64,000 nt of DNA. Source: Salibaculum griseiflavum (GTDB taxonomy: Bacteria > Pseudomonadota > Alphaproteobacteria > Rhodobacterales > Rhodobacteraceae). Of this stretch, positions 34,968 to 44,243 are shown piece by piece (position 1 is the first letter of the stretch; every line of letters begins with the position of its first letter). The notes under the pieces are model-generated. The model worked only from the letters and a program-made list of their open reading frames with translations. It made no database searches and was not told the DNA's origin. Where the stretch lies: positions 140,793 to 204,792 of the forward strand of contig NZ_QETF01000005.1 in NCBI RefSeq assembly GCF_003129565.1. Direction: 5' to 3'. Both the position numbers and the translations under genes were made by a program.

Positions 34968-35617
34968 GCGCCCTCGCTGCGGGCAAGGTAAGCCAGCGCA
35001 TCACGGTCCAGGATGGTGACATGGCCGCGGTCGCGCCGCACCCAGCCACGGCGTGCAAAACTGTCCAGGCGACGCGAGATCACCTCGCGGGCGGATCCGA
35101 TGCGGCTGGCGAGCTCGGCCTGGGTCGCGGTGACTGTGCCGTCCTCGACAAGGTCGAGAAGGGCCTCGGCCAGACGGGACTCGATCTTGTGGAATGCCAC
35201 CTTTTCAAGGACATGGACGGTGCTTTTCATGCGATTCGCGAAGGCGCGGAAGACGAATTCGCGAAATGCGGCGGACCCGTCCATCAGCGACAGGAACAGG
35301 CCCTTGGGGATCAACACCAATTCGGTGTCGCGTGCGGTCAGGGCCTCGCCCGTATAAGGCTCGCCGCCCATCAGACCAAGCGTCGTTTGCACACAGGTCT
35401 GGCCCGGTTCGACGGCGTAGAGCAGGATTTCGCGACCCGACGGGCCGACCAGAAAGACCTCGACCCGGCCCGACAGGACGAGCGGAAAGCCCTCGGCCCC
35501 GTCGCCGGGGTGAAACAGGCTGCGGCCCTTGGGCAGGGTCACCGGCGACAGGTGGCCCAAGTCGGCCCGGGCGCTGTCGGGCAGATGGGCCAGCTCGGTG
35601 CGATCCAGCCAGGTCAT
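34964..35617 (-). CDS. Crp/Fnr-family transcriptional regulator
   Basis: 217 residues: effector domain with the cupin fold (about 20-130, LFHPGDGAEGFPLVLSGRVE) and a winged helix-turn-helix (about 150-215, TQAELASRIGSAREVISRRL, then GWVRRDRGHVTILD). Only one Cys (Cys78), so no Fnr-type [4Fe-4S] cluster. Its ATG overlaps the mmsB stop (ATGA), coupling it to the valine-degradation genes, although such regulators usually respond to redox or nitrogen oxides. A palindrome at its 3' end points to the DUF2892 gene as a target. Confidence 0.87.
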   Translation of the reverse strand: MTWLDRTELAHLPDSARADLGHLSPVTLPKGRSLFHPGDGAEGFPLVLSGRVEVFLVGPSGREILLYAVEPGQTCVQTTLGLMGGEPYTGEALTARDTELVLIPKGLFLSLMDGSAAFREFVFRAFANRMKSTVHVLEKVAFHKIESRLAEALLDLVEDGTVTATQAELASRIGSAREVISRRLDSFARRGWVRRDRGHVTILDRDALAYLARSEGA

Positions 35618-36483
35618 CCGCGGCGGCGGGTCTCGAACCGCGGCAGCATGGCGCTGAAATCCAGCCCCGCGCCGTCCTCGTTCTCGACGAATTGCGCATA
35701 AAGCTCGGCGGCGCGGGCGCCCATGGGCGTGTCCGCATCGACCTGTTCTGCGGCCTCCATGGCCAGACGCAGGTCCTTGAGCATCAGCTCGGCGGCAAAG
35801 CCGGGCCGGTAATCGTTGTCGGCGGGTGAGGTCGGCCCGATGCCGGGGGCGGGGCAATAGGTGTTCATCGACCAGCTTTGGCCCGACGACGTGCTGACCA
35901 CGTCGAACATCTCCTGCCGGCCGAGCCCCAGCTTGTCGGCCAGGGCGATGGATTCGCAGGTTGCGATCATCGTGGCACCCAGGATCATGTTGTTGCAGAT
36001 CTTGGCGGCCTGGCCGTTGCCCGAGGGCCCGCAATGCACCGCACGGGCTCCCATCACGTCGAAAAGCGGCTTGACCCGGGCGAAGTCATCCGTGGCGCCG
36101 CCGGCCATGAAGGTCAGCGTGCCGGCCTGGGCCCCTCCGATCCCGCCGGAAACCGGCGCATCGACCGCGCCCAGCCCGTGGGACCGGGCCAGCGCGGCCA
36201 CCGCGCGGGCGCTTGCCACGTCGATGGTCGAGCAATCCAGCAACACGGAACCCTTGAGCATGCCGTCTATGATCGCATCGGCCACCTTCTGGACGATCTC
36301 GCCGTTCGGCAACATCAGGATCACGACGTCAGCGCCCATGGCGGCCTCGGCGGCGGACGCGGCCATCGTGATGCCTTCGGGCGTGGCGGCGGTGTCGAAT
36401 CCGGTCACGTCATGGCCCGCCTTGATGAGGTTGTGCGCCATGGGGGCGCCCATGTTGCCCAGCCCGATAAATCCGATCTTCAT
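35614..36483 (-). CDS. mmsB: 3-hydroxyisobutyrate dehydrogenase
   Basis: NAD-dependent oxidation of 3-hydroxyisobutyrate to methylmalonate semialdehyde in valine catabolism. 289 residues: Rossmann motif GFIGLGNMGAPMA at the N-terminus, substrate motif DAPVSGGIGGAQAG, and catalytic Lys in GNGQAAKICNNMIL. Start at ATG 36483 with GGGAGACAGG; a 13-codon upstream extension is excluded by this. Adjacent genes encode the preceding steps. Confidence 0.95.
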   Translation of the reverse strand: MKIGFIGLGNMGAPMAHNLIKAGHDVTGFDTAATPEGITMAASAAEAAMGADVVILMLPNGEIVQKVADAIIDGMLKGSVLLDCSTIDVASARAVAALARSHGLGAVDAPVSGGIGGAQAGTLTFMAGGATDDFARVKPLFDVMGARAVHCGPSGNGQAAKICNNMILGATMIATCESIALADKLGLGRQEMFDVVSTSSGQSWSMNTYCPAPGIGPTSPADNDYRPGFAAELMLKDLRLAMEAAEQVDADTPMGARAAELYAQFVENEDGAGLDFSAMLPRFETRRRG

Positions 36484-36502
36484 GGCCTGTCTCCCTTCGC
36501 GG

Positions 36503-37534
36503 TCAGAATTGCAGCGGTGCATCGGTCACCGGCCCCTCCATGGCGACGATATCGGCCTCGGGGACGGCGCGCCAGCTTGCGTGGCACCATTTCGGGCTGC
36601 GGTCCTTGTCGATGATCGCTGCGCGGATCCCTTCCAGGAAATCGCCCCGTTCCATGGACCGTGCCGTGTAGCGGTATTCGTGTTCCAGCGCTGTCCGGAT
36701 GTCGTCCGCACCGCGCACGGTGCGGATGATCCGAAGCGCGCAGGCCATGGCCAGCGGCGAATTGCGGGCCATCAGCTTTTGCGCATGGGTGATGGGCTCG
36801 GGTGCAGGGTCGGGCATGGCGTGATGGATGTCGGCCAGGGTGTCGCCGCCGAAACAGGCGTCGAGCTGCGGCTGCCAGTCAGCCAGACGCGATCGGGGGG
36901 CTGGGCTTGCGGCGCGGCCCACTGCGCCCGGATCGCCTGTGTCGCACAGGGCGGCGATCAGCGCCGGCCAGGTCTCGCGCGGGACGAAGTGATCGGCAAA
37001 CCCGGCATGGATCGCGTCGCCGGCATCCATCCGGTCGGCGGTCAGGCCAAGGTATTCGCCCAGCCGTCCCGGTGCCCGCGCCAGCAACAGCGAGCCGCCC
37101 ACATCCGGGATCAGCCCGATCCCGACCTCGGGCATGGCGATGCGGCTGTCCGCGCAGACGATACGGTGCGCGCCGTGGCAGCCCACGCCGACACCGCCAC
37201 CCATGGTAAATCCTTGCAGAAAGGTCACGACCGGTTTGGGAAACTCGGCCATCTTGGCGTTCATGCGATATTCATCGCGCCAGAATTTGCGGCCGTAGTC
37301 GTAATTTCCAGCCGTGCCGGTCTCGTACATCTCCTGGATGTCGCCGCCTGCGCAGAACGCCTTGTCGCCCTCGGCATCGATCACCAACAGGTCAATGGTT
37401 GGATCGGTCCGCCATTGGTCCAGCGCCGCCTCGATCTGGAGCACCATGTCATAGGTCAGTGCGTTCAATGCCTTGGGACGGCTCAGGGTGATCCTGCCGG
37501 CGCGGCCGTCCTGACGAATGTGAATATCGCTCAT
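36503..37534 (-). CDS. 3-hydroxyisobutyryl-CoA hydrolase (enoyl-CoA hydratase/isomerase family)
   Basis: Releases CoA from 3-hydroxyisobutyryl-CoA in valine breakdown. 343 residues, the length of the HIBCH subfamily rather than the 260 of plain hydratases. Oxyanion-hole motif CAGGDIQEMYE, GFTMGGGVGVGCHGAHR and the catalytic Glu/Asp region RIAMPEVGIGLIPDVGGS. ATG at 37534 chosen with GAAGGCAG upstream. The context (isobutyryl-CoA dehydrogenase upstream, mmsB downstream) supports HIBCH over a crotonase. Confidence 0.88.
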   Translation of the reverse strand: MSDIHIRQDGRAGRITLSRPKALNALTYDMVLQIEAALDQWRTDPTIDLLVIDAEGDKAFCAGGDIQEMYETGTAGNYDYGRKFWRDEYRMNAKMAEFPKPVVTFLQGFTMGGGVGVGCHGAHRIVCADSRIAMPEVGIGLIPDVGGSLLLARAPGRLGEYLGLTADRMDAGDAIHAGFADHFVPRETWPALIAALCDTGDPGAVGRAASPAPRSRLADWQPQLDACFGGDTLADIHHAMPDPAPEPITHAQKLMARNSPLAMACALRIIRTVRGADDIRTALEHEYRYTARSMERGDFLEGIRAAIIDKDRSPKWCHASWRAVPEADIVAMEGPVTDAPLQF

Positions 37535-37571
37535 CGCGTCTGCCTTCTTCCTCGCGACCACCCCCGGCGGA

Positions 37572-38714
37572 CTAGCGTTGCCCGATCATGCCCCGGGCTA
37601 CGATCAGGCGCATGATCTCGTTCGTGCCTTCGAGGATCTGGTGCACGCGCAGGTCGCGGACGATCTTCTCGATCCCGTAATCGGCAAGATACCCATATCC
37701 GCCATGCAGTTGCAGGCATTGATCGGCGACCTTTGATCCGGTTTCGGTGACGAATTTCTTGGCCATGGCGCAGCAGGCGGTCGCGTCGGGCGCCTTGGTG
37801 TCGAGCTTCCAGGCCGCCTGGCGCAGGAAGGTGCGCGCCGCCTGCATCTCGATTTCCATGTCGGCCAGCCGGAATTGCAGGCCCTGAAACTGGTCGATGG
37901 TTTGGCCGAAAGCGCGGCGCTCGCCCATGTAATCCAGCGTGGCGTTCAGGGCCGCCTGGGCCGCGCCCAGTGAACAGGCCGCGATGTTGAGCCGCCCGCC
38001 ATCGAGACCGGCCATGGCATATTTGAACCCTTGACCCTCGTCCCCCAGCAGGTTGTTTTCGGGGACCGGGCAGGCATCCATCTGGACTTGCCGGGTGGGC
38101 TGGCTTTTCCAGCCCATCTTGTCCTCCAGCCCGCCGAATGACAGGCCGGGCGTGCCGTCTTCCAGAACCAGGGCCGAAATGCCCTTAGGGCCGTCCTCAC
38201 CGGTGCGGGCCATGACGATATAGGCATCCGAATAGCCCCCGCCCGAGATGAAAGCCTTGGTGCCGGTGAGGCCGTAGCCCTCATCGGTGCGGACCGCGCG
38301 GGTCTTGAGCGCGGCGGCGTCCGAGCCGCTGCCCGGTTCGGTCAGGCAGTAGGAGAAGACGGTTTCCATCGTCAGGGCGCGCGGCAGGTAGCGGGCCTTG
38401 AGATCGGCACTGCCGAACTGGTCTATCATGCGGGCGCACATGTTGTGGATGGACAGGAAGGCCGCGACCGAGGCGCAGGACATCGAAAGCGCCTCGAAAA
38501 CGAGCGTCGCATCGAGGCGGCTGAGACCGGAGCCGCCGGACTCCTCGCTGACATAGAGACCGCCGAAGCCCAGTTCCGCCAGTTTTGGCCAGAGGTCGCG
38601 GGGGATCGTGCCCTCTGCCTCCCAATCGCGGGCATGTGGGGCGATCTCGGCTTCGCCGAAGGCGCGAGCCATGTCGAAAATGGCGTCTTGCTCTTCCGTC
38701 AGGGCGAACTCCAT
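37572..38714 (-). CDS. Acyl-CoA dehydrogenase, probable isobutyryl-CoA dehydrogenase
   Basis: FAD flavoenzyme, 380 residues. Motifs YCLTEPGSGSDA, TGTKAFISGGGYSDAYIV and the C-terminal catalytic-Glu region RVHQILEGTNEIMRLIVAR. ATG at 38714 with GGGAGGA seven bases away. As the first gene of an operon leading to HIBCH and mmsB, isobutyryl-CoA is the likely substrate; a plain hydratase step is not encoded here. A 20-bp palindrome covers its promoter region. Confidence 0.88.
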   Translation of the reverse strand: MEFALTEEQDAIFDMARAFGEAEIAPHARDWEAEGTIPRDLWPKLAELGFGGLYVSEESGGSGLSRLDATLVFEALSMSCASVAAFLSIHNMCARMIDQFGSADLKARYLPRALTMETVFSYCLTEPGSGSDAAALKTRAVRTDEGYGLTGTKAFISGGGYSDAYIVMARTGEDGPKGISALVLEDGTPGLSFGGLEDKMGWKSQPTRQVQMDACPVPENNLLGDEGQGFKYAMAGLDGGRLNIAACSLGAAQAALNATLDYMGERRAFGQTIDQFQGLQFRLADMEIEMQAARTFLRQAAWKLDTKAPDATACCAMAKKFVTETGSKVADQCLQLHGGYGYLADYGIEKIVRDLRVHQILEGTNEIMRLIVARGMIGQR

Positions 38715-38733
38715 GGCTTCCTCCCAATCCATG

Positions 38734-38753
38734 AATTGAACGTATGTTTAATT
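38734..38753. promoter_or_regulatory. Palindromic operator candidate upstream of the valine operon
   Basis: AATTGAACGTATGTTTAATT is a near-perfect 20-bp inverted repeat (AATT-x-AAC...GTT-x-AATT) 20-39 bp upstream of the acyl-CoA dehydrogenase start. This position would overlap the promoter or leader, fitting a repressor of the TetR or MerR type used in branched-chain amino acid catabolism. Confidence 0.5.
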
Positions 38754-38905
38754 CTTTCGTGCCGTGACGCGGATTGCAAGGGGGGATCGCAAGGGTTCCT
38801 CCAGGCTGACGCCCCAACCTCTCTAGCCTAGCGGCGTCTTTGACGGTCCAAATATCGCCGGAATATCAGGGCGTTGGCACACGATCCTGATCTTCCGAAA
38901 AGTTC

Positions 38906-40033
38906 CTAAAGGTCGGTCGAGAATTCCTCGATCAGGTGCCGCACGACCGCCCGCATCTGCTCCTCGGTATCGGCGCCGGCCGCTTTGGCGCCCTGTGCCG
39001 CCGCGCGTTGACGTTCGGCGCTGGTGCCGGTTTCCATGATCTCGCGCAGCGCCTCGATCTCCTGGGCGCATTGCAGGACGCCCGCGTCTTCCTCGACCAG
39101 TTCCAACAGTTCTTCGAAGAGTTCCGCGAAGGGCACGATCTCGCCACGGCCGAAATCGATCAGCCCATCGCTCGTTCCATAGCGTTGTGCCCGCCAGCGG
39201 TTTTCCTGGACCAGGAAATTGTCGTAGCGCCGCCAACGCTGGTTGCGCACGCGCAAGCGCCACAGAAGCCGGGTCAGGGCCTGAATCAGTGCGGCGAGTC
39301 CCAGCGCATGGTTCATGCGGGGCGAGACATCGCATATCCGGGCCTCCAGCGTGGGATAATGCGCCGAGGGGCGCAGGTCCCACCAGATCTTGGTCGCGTC
39401 CTCGATCACGCCCAGGTCCACCAATGCCTGAACCGAGCGCTGGTATTCGTCCCAGCTGTCCATCTGCGGTGGCAGGCCCGTGCGCGGCAGGTTGTCGAAA
39501 ACCGAAAGACGGTAGGAGGCCAGGCCGGTATCCTCGCCCTGCCAGAAGGGGGACGAGGTGGACATGGCCAGCAGATGCGGCAGGAAATAGCCGAGCTGGC
39601 TCAGAAGATCGGCCCGCAGCGCGTCGTCATTCAGCCCCACATGCACATGCATGCCGCAGATCAGCATGCGCCGGACCACGCCGCCCAGATCCTCGCGGAG
39701 CTGGTCATAGCGTTGCTTGTGAGTGTGGTGCTGGTCTTTCCAATCGGCAAGCGGGTGGCACGAGGCGGCGATTGGGGTCAGGCCGTAGTTGTCGGCGCAA
39801 TCGCGGATGGTCCGGCGCAGGTGGGCCAGGTCCTCGCGCGCCTCGGCCACAGTGGCGCAGACCTTGGTGCCGATCTCGATCTGGCATTGCAGGTATTCGG
39901 GGGCGACCTGGCCGCCAAGCGCGGCCTCGCAATCCGCCATAAGGCCTTCGGGAACGACGGCCAGGGCCAGGGTCTCCTTGTCGACCAGCAGGTATTCCTC
40001 TTCGATGCCGATCGAAAACTCGGGTTCGTCCAT
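38906..40033 (-). CDS. Carboxylate-amine ligase, YbdK / GCS2 family
   Basis: 375-residue ATP-dependent ligase of the glutamate-cysteine ligase 2 family. [13 protein letters not shown] at the N-terminus (metal-binding Glu cluster), [25 protein letters not shown] and [19 protein letters not shown]. Members have weak Glu-Cys ligase activity and unclear physiological role. Stands alone between the valine operon and mmsA. Confidence 0.92.
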   Translation of the reverse strand: MDEPEFSIGIEEEYLLVDKETLALAVVPEGLMADCEAALGGQVAPEYLQCQIEIGTKVCATVAEAREDLAHLRRTIRDCADNYGLTPIAASCHPLADWKDQHHTHKQRYDQLREDLGGVVRRMLICGMHVHVGLNDDALRADLLSQLGYFLPHLLAMSTSSPFWQGEDTGLASYRLSVFDNLPRTGLPPQMDSWDEYQRSVQALVDLGVIEDATKIWWDLRPSAHYPTLEARICDVSPRMNHALGLAALIQALTRLLWRLRVRNQRWRRYDNFLVQENRWRAQRYGTSDGLIDFGRGEIVPFAELFEELLELVEEDAGVLQCAQEIEALREIMETGTSAERQRAAAQGAKAAGADTEEQMRAVVRHLIEEFSTDL

Positions 40034-40156
40034 ATGCGCCCTCCCGCTGCCGTTGCATCCAGTTTGCGGCGCATGGGCGCAAACGGCAAGATTCGGTTTG
40101 CGTTTGGCGAACCGGGTCCTTGTCCCGTGACAGCGCGATATATGGCCGGCCGGAAA

Positions 40157-40186
40157 ACAAAACGCGGCCGGAAGGTCCGGCCGCGT
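40157..40186 (-). terminator. Rho-independent terminator of mmsA
   Basis: Minus strand ACGCGGCCGGA-CCT-TCCGGCCGCGT, an 11-bp perfect stem (40162-40186), followed by TTTGTTTTCC. Located 22 bp after the mmsA stop. Confidence 0.85.
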
Positions 40187-40208
40187 CGTTGCTCTATCTG
40201 ACTTCGGG

Positions 40209-41708
40209 TCAGTCCATGGCCTTGAAGTTGAATTCGCCGCCGTCCTTGATCCCCGAGAACCAGCGTGCCGTCACGGTCTTGGTCTTCGTATAGAAGCGGA
40301 AGGCGTCGGGGCCATACTGGTTGAGATCGCCGAAGCCCGATTTCTTCCAGCCGCCGAAGGTGTGATAGGACAGCGGCACCGGGATCGGGAAATTGACACC
40401 GACCATGCCGACATTGACGCGGTGGGCGTAATCCCGCGCCGTGTCGCCATCGGCGGTGAAGATCGCCGTTCCGTTGCCATAGGGATTGTCCATCACGAGG
40501 TTCAAGGCCTCTTCATAGCTGCCCGCGCGCACCTGGCTGAGAACGGGGCCGAAGACCTCTTCCTTGTAGATGTCCATTTCGGGCGTCACCCGGTCGAAGA
40601 ACGAGGGGCCGATGAAATAGCCGTCCTCATAGCCCTGGAGCGAGAAGTCGCGCCCGTCGATGAGCAGGTCGGCGCCTTGTTCCACGCCGGAGTCGATCAG
40701 GCCAAGGATCCGGTCCCGCGCCTGGCCGGTGATGACCGGCCCGTAATCCACGTCCTCGCCGGCCGTGTAGGGCCCGACTTTCAGCTTCTCGATGCGCGGC
40801 ACCAGCTTTTCCACCAGACGGTCGGCGGTTTCCTCTCCCACCGGCACGGCGACCGAGATCGCCATGCAGCGTTCACCCGCGGCGCCGTAGCCCGCACCCA
40901 CGAGGGCGTCGGCGGCCTTGTCCAGATCCGCATCGGGCATGATCACAAGGTGATTCTTGGCGCCGCCGAAACACTGGGCGCGTTTGCCGTTCGCGGTGGC
41001 ACGCGAATAGATGTAATGCGCGATCGGGGTCGAGCCGACGAAGGCCACGGCCTGAATGGTTTCGTTGTCCAGCAGGGCATCGACCGCTTCCTTGTCGCCG
41101 TTGACGACCTGCAGGATGCCCGCGGGCACCCCCGCCTCGCTGCACAGCTCGGCCAGCATCAGCGCGGTGGTGGGCACCCGCTCGGAGGGTTTCAGGATCA
41201 TCGCGTTGCCGCAGACGATGGCGCCGGCCAGTTTCCACAAGGGAATCATCGCCGGGAAGTTGAAGGGGGTGATGCCCGCCACGACGCCGAGTGGCTGGCG
41301 CATGGAATAAAGGTCGATACCCGGCCCGCCGCTGTCGGTGAACTCGCCCTTGAGCATGTGCGGCGCGCCCATGCAGAACTCGACCACCTCCAGGCCGCGC
41401 TGCACGTCGCCACGGGCATCCGGAAGGGTCTTGCCATGTTCGCGGCTGACCGCCTCGGCCAGTTTGTCCATGTTGTCGTTGATGAGCTGGCCCAGCTTCA
41501 TGATCACCCGGGCGCGGCGCTGCGGGTTGACCTTGGCCCATTCCCGCTGTGCGGTTTCGGCACGGGCGACGGCATCATTCACCTCGTCGGTCGTGGCCAG
41601 CGCCACCTTGGCCTGCACCTCGCCGGTCGCGGGGTTCAGGACATCCGCGAACCGCCCTGACGTTCCCGCCACGCGCGTGCCGTCGATATAGTGACCGATC
41701 TCTTCCAT
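40209..41708 (-). CDS. mmsA: CoA-acylating methylmalonate-semialdehyde dehydrogenase
   Basis: Oxidises methylmalonate semialdehyde to propionyl-CoA with NAD and CoA, the last valine-specific step. 499 residues. ALDH fold: N-terminal [11 protein letters not shown], catalytic Cys in [16 protein letters not shown], Glu region and the C-terminal [20 protein letters not shown] typical of MMSDH. ATG at 41708 with AGGAGG; 31 in-frame codons upstream are in the promoter region. Divergent from a LysR gene with paired repeats between them. Confidence 0.96.
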   Translation of the reverse strand: MEEIGHYIDGTRVAGTSGRFADVLNPATGEVQAKVALATTDEVNDAVARAETAQREWAKVNPQRRARVIMKLGQLINDNMDKLAEAVSREHGKTLPDARGDVQRGLEVVEFCMGAPHMLKGEFTDSGGPGIDLYSMRQPLGVVAGITPFNFPAMIPLWKLAGAIVCGNAMILKPSERVPTTALMLAELCSEAGVPAGILQVVNGDKEAVDALLDNETIQAVAFVGSTPIAHYIYSRATANGKRAQCFGGAKNHLVIMPDADLDKAADALVGAGYGAAGERCMAISVAVPVGEETADRLVEKLVPRIEKLKVGPYTAGEDVDYGPVITGQARDRILGLIDSGVEQGADLLIDGRDFSLQGYEDGYFIGPSFFDRVTPEMDIYKEEVFGPVLSQVRAGSYEEALNLVMDNPYGNGTAIFTADGDTARDYAHRVNVGMVGVNFPIPVPLSYHTFGGWKKSGFGDLNQYGPDAFRFYTKTKTVTARWFSGIKDGGEFNFKAMD

Positions 41709-41744
41709 TTGGTCCTCCTGCGATTTGTTCCGGTTCACTCTACC

Positions 41745-41799
41745 CTTGCAATTTTGCCGGACAAAGAGACAATCCATCAAAACGATCTTGTAATTTTGC
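41745..41799. promoter_or_regulatory. Paired 13-bp direct repeats between mmsA and the LysR gene
   Basis: CTTGCAATTTTGC (41745-41757) and CTTGTAATTTTGC (41787-41799) are direct repeats with one difference, 42 bp start to start, four turns of B-DNA. This is a typical spacing for a LysR-type regulator contacting two sites. One lies just upstream of mmsA, the other just upstream of the LysR start. Confidence 0.6.
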
Positions 41800-41813
41800 A
41801 AAATGAGGGCGGG

Positions 41814-42701
41814 ATGCGAAACTGGGACGACATGCGGGTTTTCCTCGCGGTCGCGCGGGCTCAGAGCTTGTCGGCGGCCGCGCCCCTTCTCAAGATGGAC
41901 CCGGCCACGGTCAGCCGCCGCATCGCACGGCTGGAAGCGGGCCTGGGCGCGGCTTTGTTCGTGAAGTCACCGCAGGGCTACGCACTGACGGACCTGGGCG
42001 CGCGGATGCGCGACCGCGCCGTCGAGGCCGAAGCGGCGCTGGCGCTGGCCGCCGATGAAGGGCAGGGTGCAGGTGGCGGTCTGACCGGGCAGGTGCGGAT
42101 CGGTGCGCCCGATGGCTGCGCGAACTACGTGCTGCCGCAGGTCTGCGCCAAGCTCCAAGCCGACAACCCGGATCTGGAAGTGCAGATCCTTGCCCTGCCG
42201 CGGGTGGTGAACCTGTCGCGGCGCGAGGCGGACATGGCGATCACCGTTTCACCGCCCATGGCCGGGCGGCTGACGGTGCAACGGATCACCGATTATCGTC
42301 TGCACCTTGCGACCCATGCCGAGACAGCCGGGGCGATCCGGCATCCCGACGATCTGAAGGGGCGGGCCGTGGTGGGCTATATCCCCGACATGATCTTCGA
42401 CAAGGAACTGGACTACCTGGGCGATCTGGCACGCGACGGGGTTCAGCTGGCCTCGAACTCGGTCGCGGTGCAGGCGCAATTGCTGCGCGCCGGGGGCGGC
42501 ATCGGCATCGTGCATGACTTTGCGATGCCCTTTCTGCCCGAACTGCGCCGGGTGCTGACCGAGCGGATCGGCCTCACGCGCAGCTTCTACCTTGTCCGGC
42601 ACGGATCGGATCGCCGGTCGGACCGGCTCAACCGTCTTGCCGAGGCCCTGGCCGCGGGCATCCGAGCCGAGGTGACGCGTCTGGAAGCGATGGTTGCTTG
42701 A
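41814..42701 (+). CDS. LysR-family transcriptional regulator
   Basis: 295 residues. Winged HTH at the N-terminus (MRNWDDMRVFLAVARAQSLS, then AAPLLKMDPATVSRRIARLE) and a periplasmic-binding-protein-like effector domain. Start at ATG 41814 with GAGGGCGGG; the in-frame extension of 41 codons upstream overlaps the operator region. Divergent from mmsA, so control of methylmalonate semialdehyde oxidation or of itself is likely. Confidence 0.9.
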   Translation: MRNWDDMRVFLAVARAQSLSAAAPLLKMDPATVSRRIARLEAGLGAALFVKSPQGYALTDLGARMRDRAVEAEAALALAADEGQGAGGGLTGQVRIGAPDGCANYVLPQVCAKLQADNPDLEVQILALPRVVNLSRREADMAITVSPPMAGRLTVQRITDYRLHLATHAETAGAIRHPDDLKGRAVVGYIPDMIFDKELDYLGDLARDGVQLASNSVAVQAQLLRAGGGIGIVHDFAMPFLPELRRVLTERIGLTRSFYLVRHGSDRRSDRLNRLAEALAAGIRAEVTRLEAMVA

Positions 42702-42750
42702 CAGACCGGCTCTGGCGGGGAACGCTGAGGAAAAGACGAAAGGACAGATC

Positions 42751-43188
42751 ATGCTCGTGAAGCAAATTCTCTCTTCCAAGGCGGTGGACGGGGTTCTGAC
42801 ACTGCAAAGCGATGCCCAGGTCAAGGATGCGGCCGCGATCATGTCCGACCGCCGGATCGGGACGATCGTGATCAGTGACGATGACGGGGCGACGCCAACG
42901 GGAATCCTGTCCGAGCGCGATATCGTGCGCGAGATCGGGCGTCAGGGCCCCGAATGCCTCGGGAAGACCGTGGCCGACCTGATGACCCGCGATCCGGTGA
43001 CCTGCACGCCCGCCGACAGCTCTGACGCGGTGCTGTCGCGGATGACGGAGGGGCGGTTCCGCCACCTGCCGGTCCTGGAAGAGGGGCGCATGATCGGGCT
43101 GATCTCCATCGGTGATGTCGTCAAGGCGCGGCTGGCCGAACTGTCGATGGAAAAGGACGCGCTGGAAGGCATGATCATGGGGCACTAG
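42751..43188 (+). CDS. Tandem CBS-domain protein
   Basis: 145 residues, essentially two CBS motifs: 10-65 (LQSDAQVKDAAAIMSDRRIG, then GILSERDIVREIGR) and 75-130 (MTRDPVTCTPADSSDAVLSR, then GLISIGDVVKARL). These bind adenosine nucleotides as energy or redox sensors. ATG at 42751 with AAAGGACAG. Stand-alone; target unknown. Confidence 0.9.
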   Translation: MLVKQILSSKAVDGVLTLQSDAQVKDAAAIMSDRRIGTIVISDDDGATPTGILSERDIVREIGRQGPECLGKTVADLMTRDPVTCTPADSSDAVLSRMTEGRFRHLPVLEEGRMIGLISIGDVVKARLAELSMEKDALEGMIMGH

Positions 43189-43271
43189 CCCCGCGCCTGC
43201 AAAGCCGCTTGCATTCCCCGGTGCAATAATGTTGCGTGCGCGGCAAAACCGATTGTCCGAGAGGATCCGCC

Positions 43272-43763
43272 ATGCGCACAGGCCTTTATCCCGGCACGTT
43301 CGACCCGGTCACGCTGGGTCATGTGGATATCATCCGCCGTGCCTGCACCCTGGTGGACCGGTTGGTCATCGGCGTGGCCATCAATCGCGACAAGGGGCCC
43401 CTTTTCACGCTGGAAGAGCGTGTCGCGATGATCGAGGCGGAATGCGCGGCCCTGTCGGCGGAAACCGGGGTCGAGATCATCGCCCATCCCTTCGAAAACC
43501 TGCTGATCGACTGTGCCAATGACGTGGGCGCGCAGATCATCCTGCGCGGCCTGCGCGCGGTGGCGGATTTCGAATATGAATACCAGATGGTTGGCATGAA
43601 CCGGGCGCTGGATGACCGGATCGAAACCGTTTTCCTGATGGCCGATGCCCAGCATCAGGCCATCGCGTCGAAACTGGTCAAGGAAATCGCGCGTCTGGGT
43701 GGCGATGTCTCGAAATTCGTCACACCCGCGGTGGAGCAGGCCTTGAAGGATCGCCTTGGCTGA
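43272..43763 (+). CDS. coaD: Phosphopantetheine adenylyltransferase
   Basis: Penultimate step of coenzyme A synthesis. 163 residues. Nucleotidyltransferase motif YPGTFDPVTLGHVDIIRR at the N-terminus, substrate region GLRAVADFEYEYQM and the ADDAQHQAIASKLVKEIARL-like C-terminal helix. ATG at 43272 with AGAGGA; a 12-codon extension upstream is in the leader. Length matches the hexameric family. Confidence 0.95.
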   Translation: MRTGLYPGTFDPVTLGHVDIIRRACTLVDRLVIGVAINRDKGPLFTLEERVAMIEAECAALSAETGVEIIAHPFENLLIDCANDVGAQIILRGLRAVADFEYEYQMVGMNRALDDRIETVFLMADAQHQAIASKLVKEIARLGGDVSKFVTPAVEQALKDRLG

Positions 43764-43828
43764 ACCGGGCTGATCCGGCGGGGCGGCTGCGCCGCGCAGG
43801 TTTGTCGGAAAAATCTGGGGCGCAATAC

Positions 43829-43860
43829 AAAACCCCGGCGGATGGGGGATACCGCCGGGG
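43829..43860 (-). terminator. Terminator of the DUF1127 gene
   Basis: CCCCGGCGG and CCGCCGGGG (43833-43841 and 43852-43860) form a 9-bp perfect stem; on the minus strand it is followed by TTTTGTATTG. It separates coaD from the convergent small gene. Confidence 0.8.
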
Positions 43861-43893
43861 CCAAATGAGTTTATCTGCCAAGATGAAGGCGCG

Positions 43894-44055
43894 TTAGCCG
43901 TAGACGGCCTTGTGAGCGATCTTGCTGGCATCGCCGGTGTAGAAGCCCAGATCTTCCAATGCGATTTCGCGCGGCAGGTTCTGCAGTTCACGCTTGGTGC
44001 GGGCATAGGCGGCACGCTTTTTCAGGGCCGTGCGGAGGGTTGCGAAAGCGGACAT
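43894..44055 (-). CDS. DUF1127-like small protein (53 aa)
   Basis: 53 residues, basic, with the pattern RTKRELQNLPREIALEDLGFYTGDASKIA that aligns with DUF1127 proteins (a short Arg/Lys-rich helix followed by the L-x-D-I/L-G motif). In Rhodobacter a relative is an RNA-binding stress protein (CcaF1) co-transcribed with small RNAs. ATG at 44055 with AAAGGAG. An operator-like palindrome lies 77-88 bp upstream. Function here is inferred only. Confidence 0.8.
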   Translation of the reverse strand: MSAFATLRTALKKRAAYARTKRELQNLPREIALEDLGFYTGDASKIAHKAVYG

Positions 44056-44131
44056 GTCAATCTCCTTTTGTGTGGCCGTTCCGTTGTCTTGAACTGACAT
44101 ATAGGGATGCTGCGCTGCGGCACCACTGACA

Positions 44132-44143
44132 GTTTGCGCTAAC
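44132..44143. promoter_or_regulatory. LacI-type palindrome upstream of the DUF1127 gene
   Basis: GTTTGCGCTAAC matches the palindromic core seen upstream of both gap genes (GTTAGCGCTAAC-like) with one off-symmetry base. Placed 77-88 bp upstream of the start. Confidence 0.45.
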
Positions 44144-44187
44144 GGCTTTGCATTGGCTGCATGGCGGCAAGGCTTTGACATGTATGG

Positions 44188-44213
44188 AAAAAACCGCCCC
44201 TAGGGGCGGTTTT
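44188..44213 (-). terminator. Terminator of the first gap gene
   Basis: AAACCGCCCC-TA-GGGGCGGTTT (44191-44212), a 10-bp perfect stem. On the minus strand, which is the exit strand of gap, it is followed by TTTCC and flanked by further T. Confidence 0.85.
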
Positions 44214-44243
44214 GACGTTTTCGGCGCGGCGTTCCCCCCTGAA

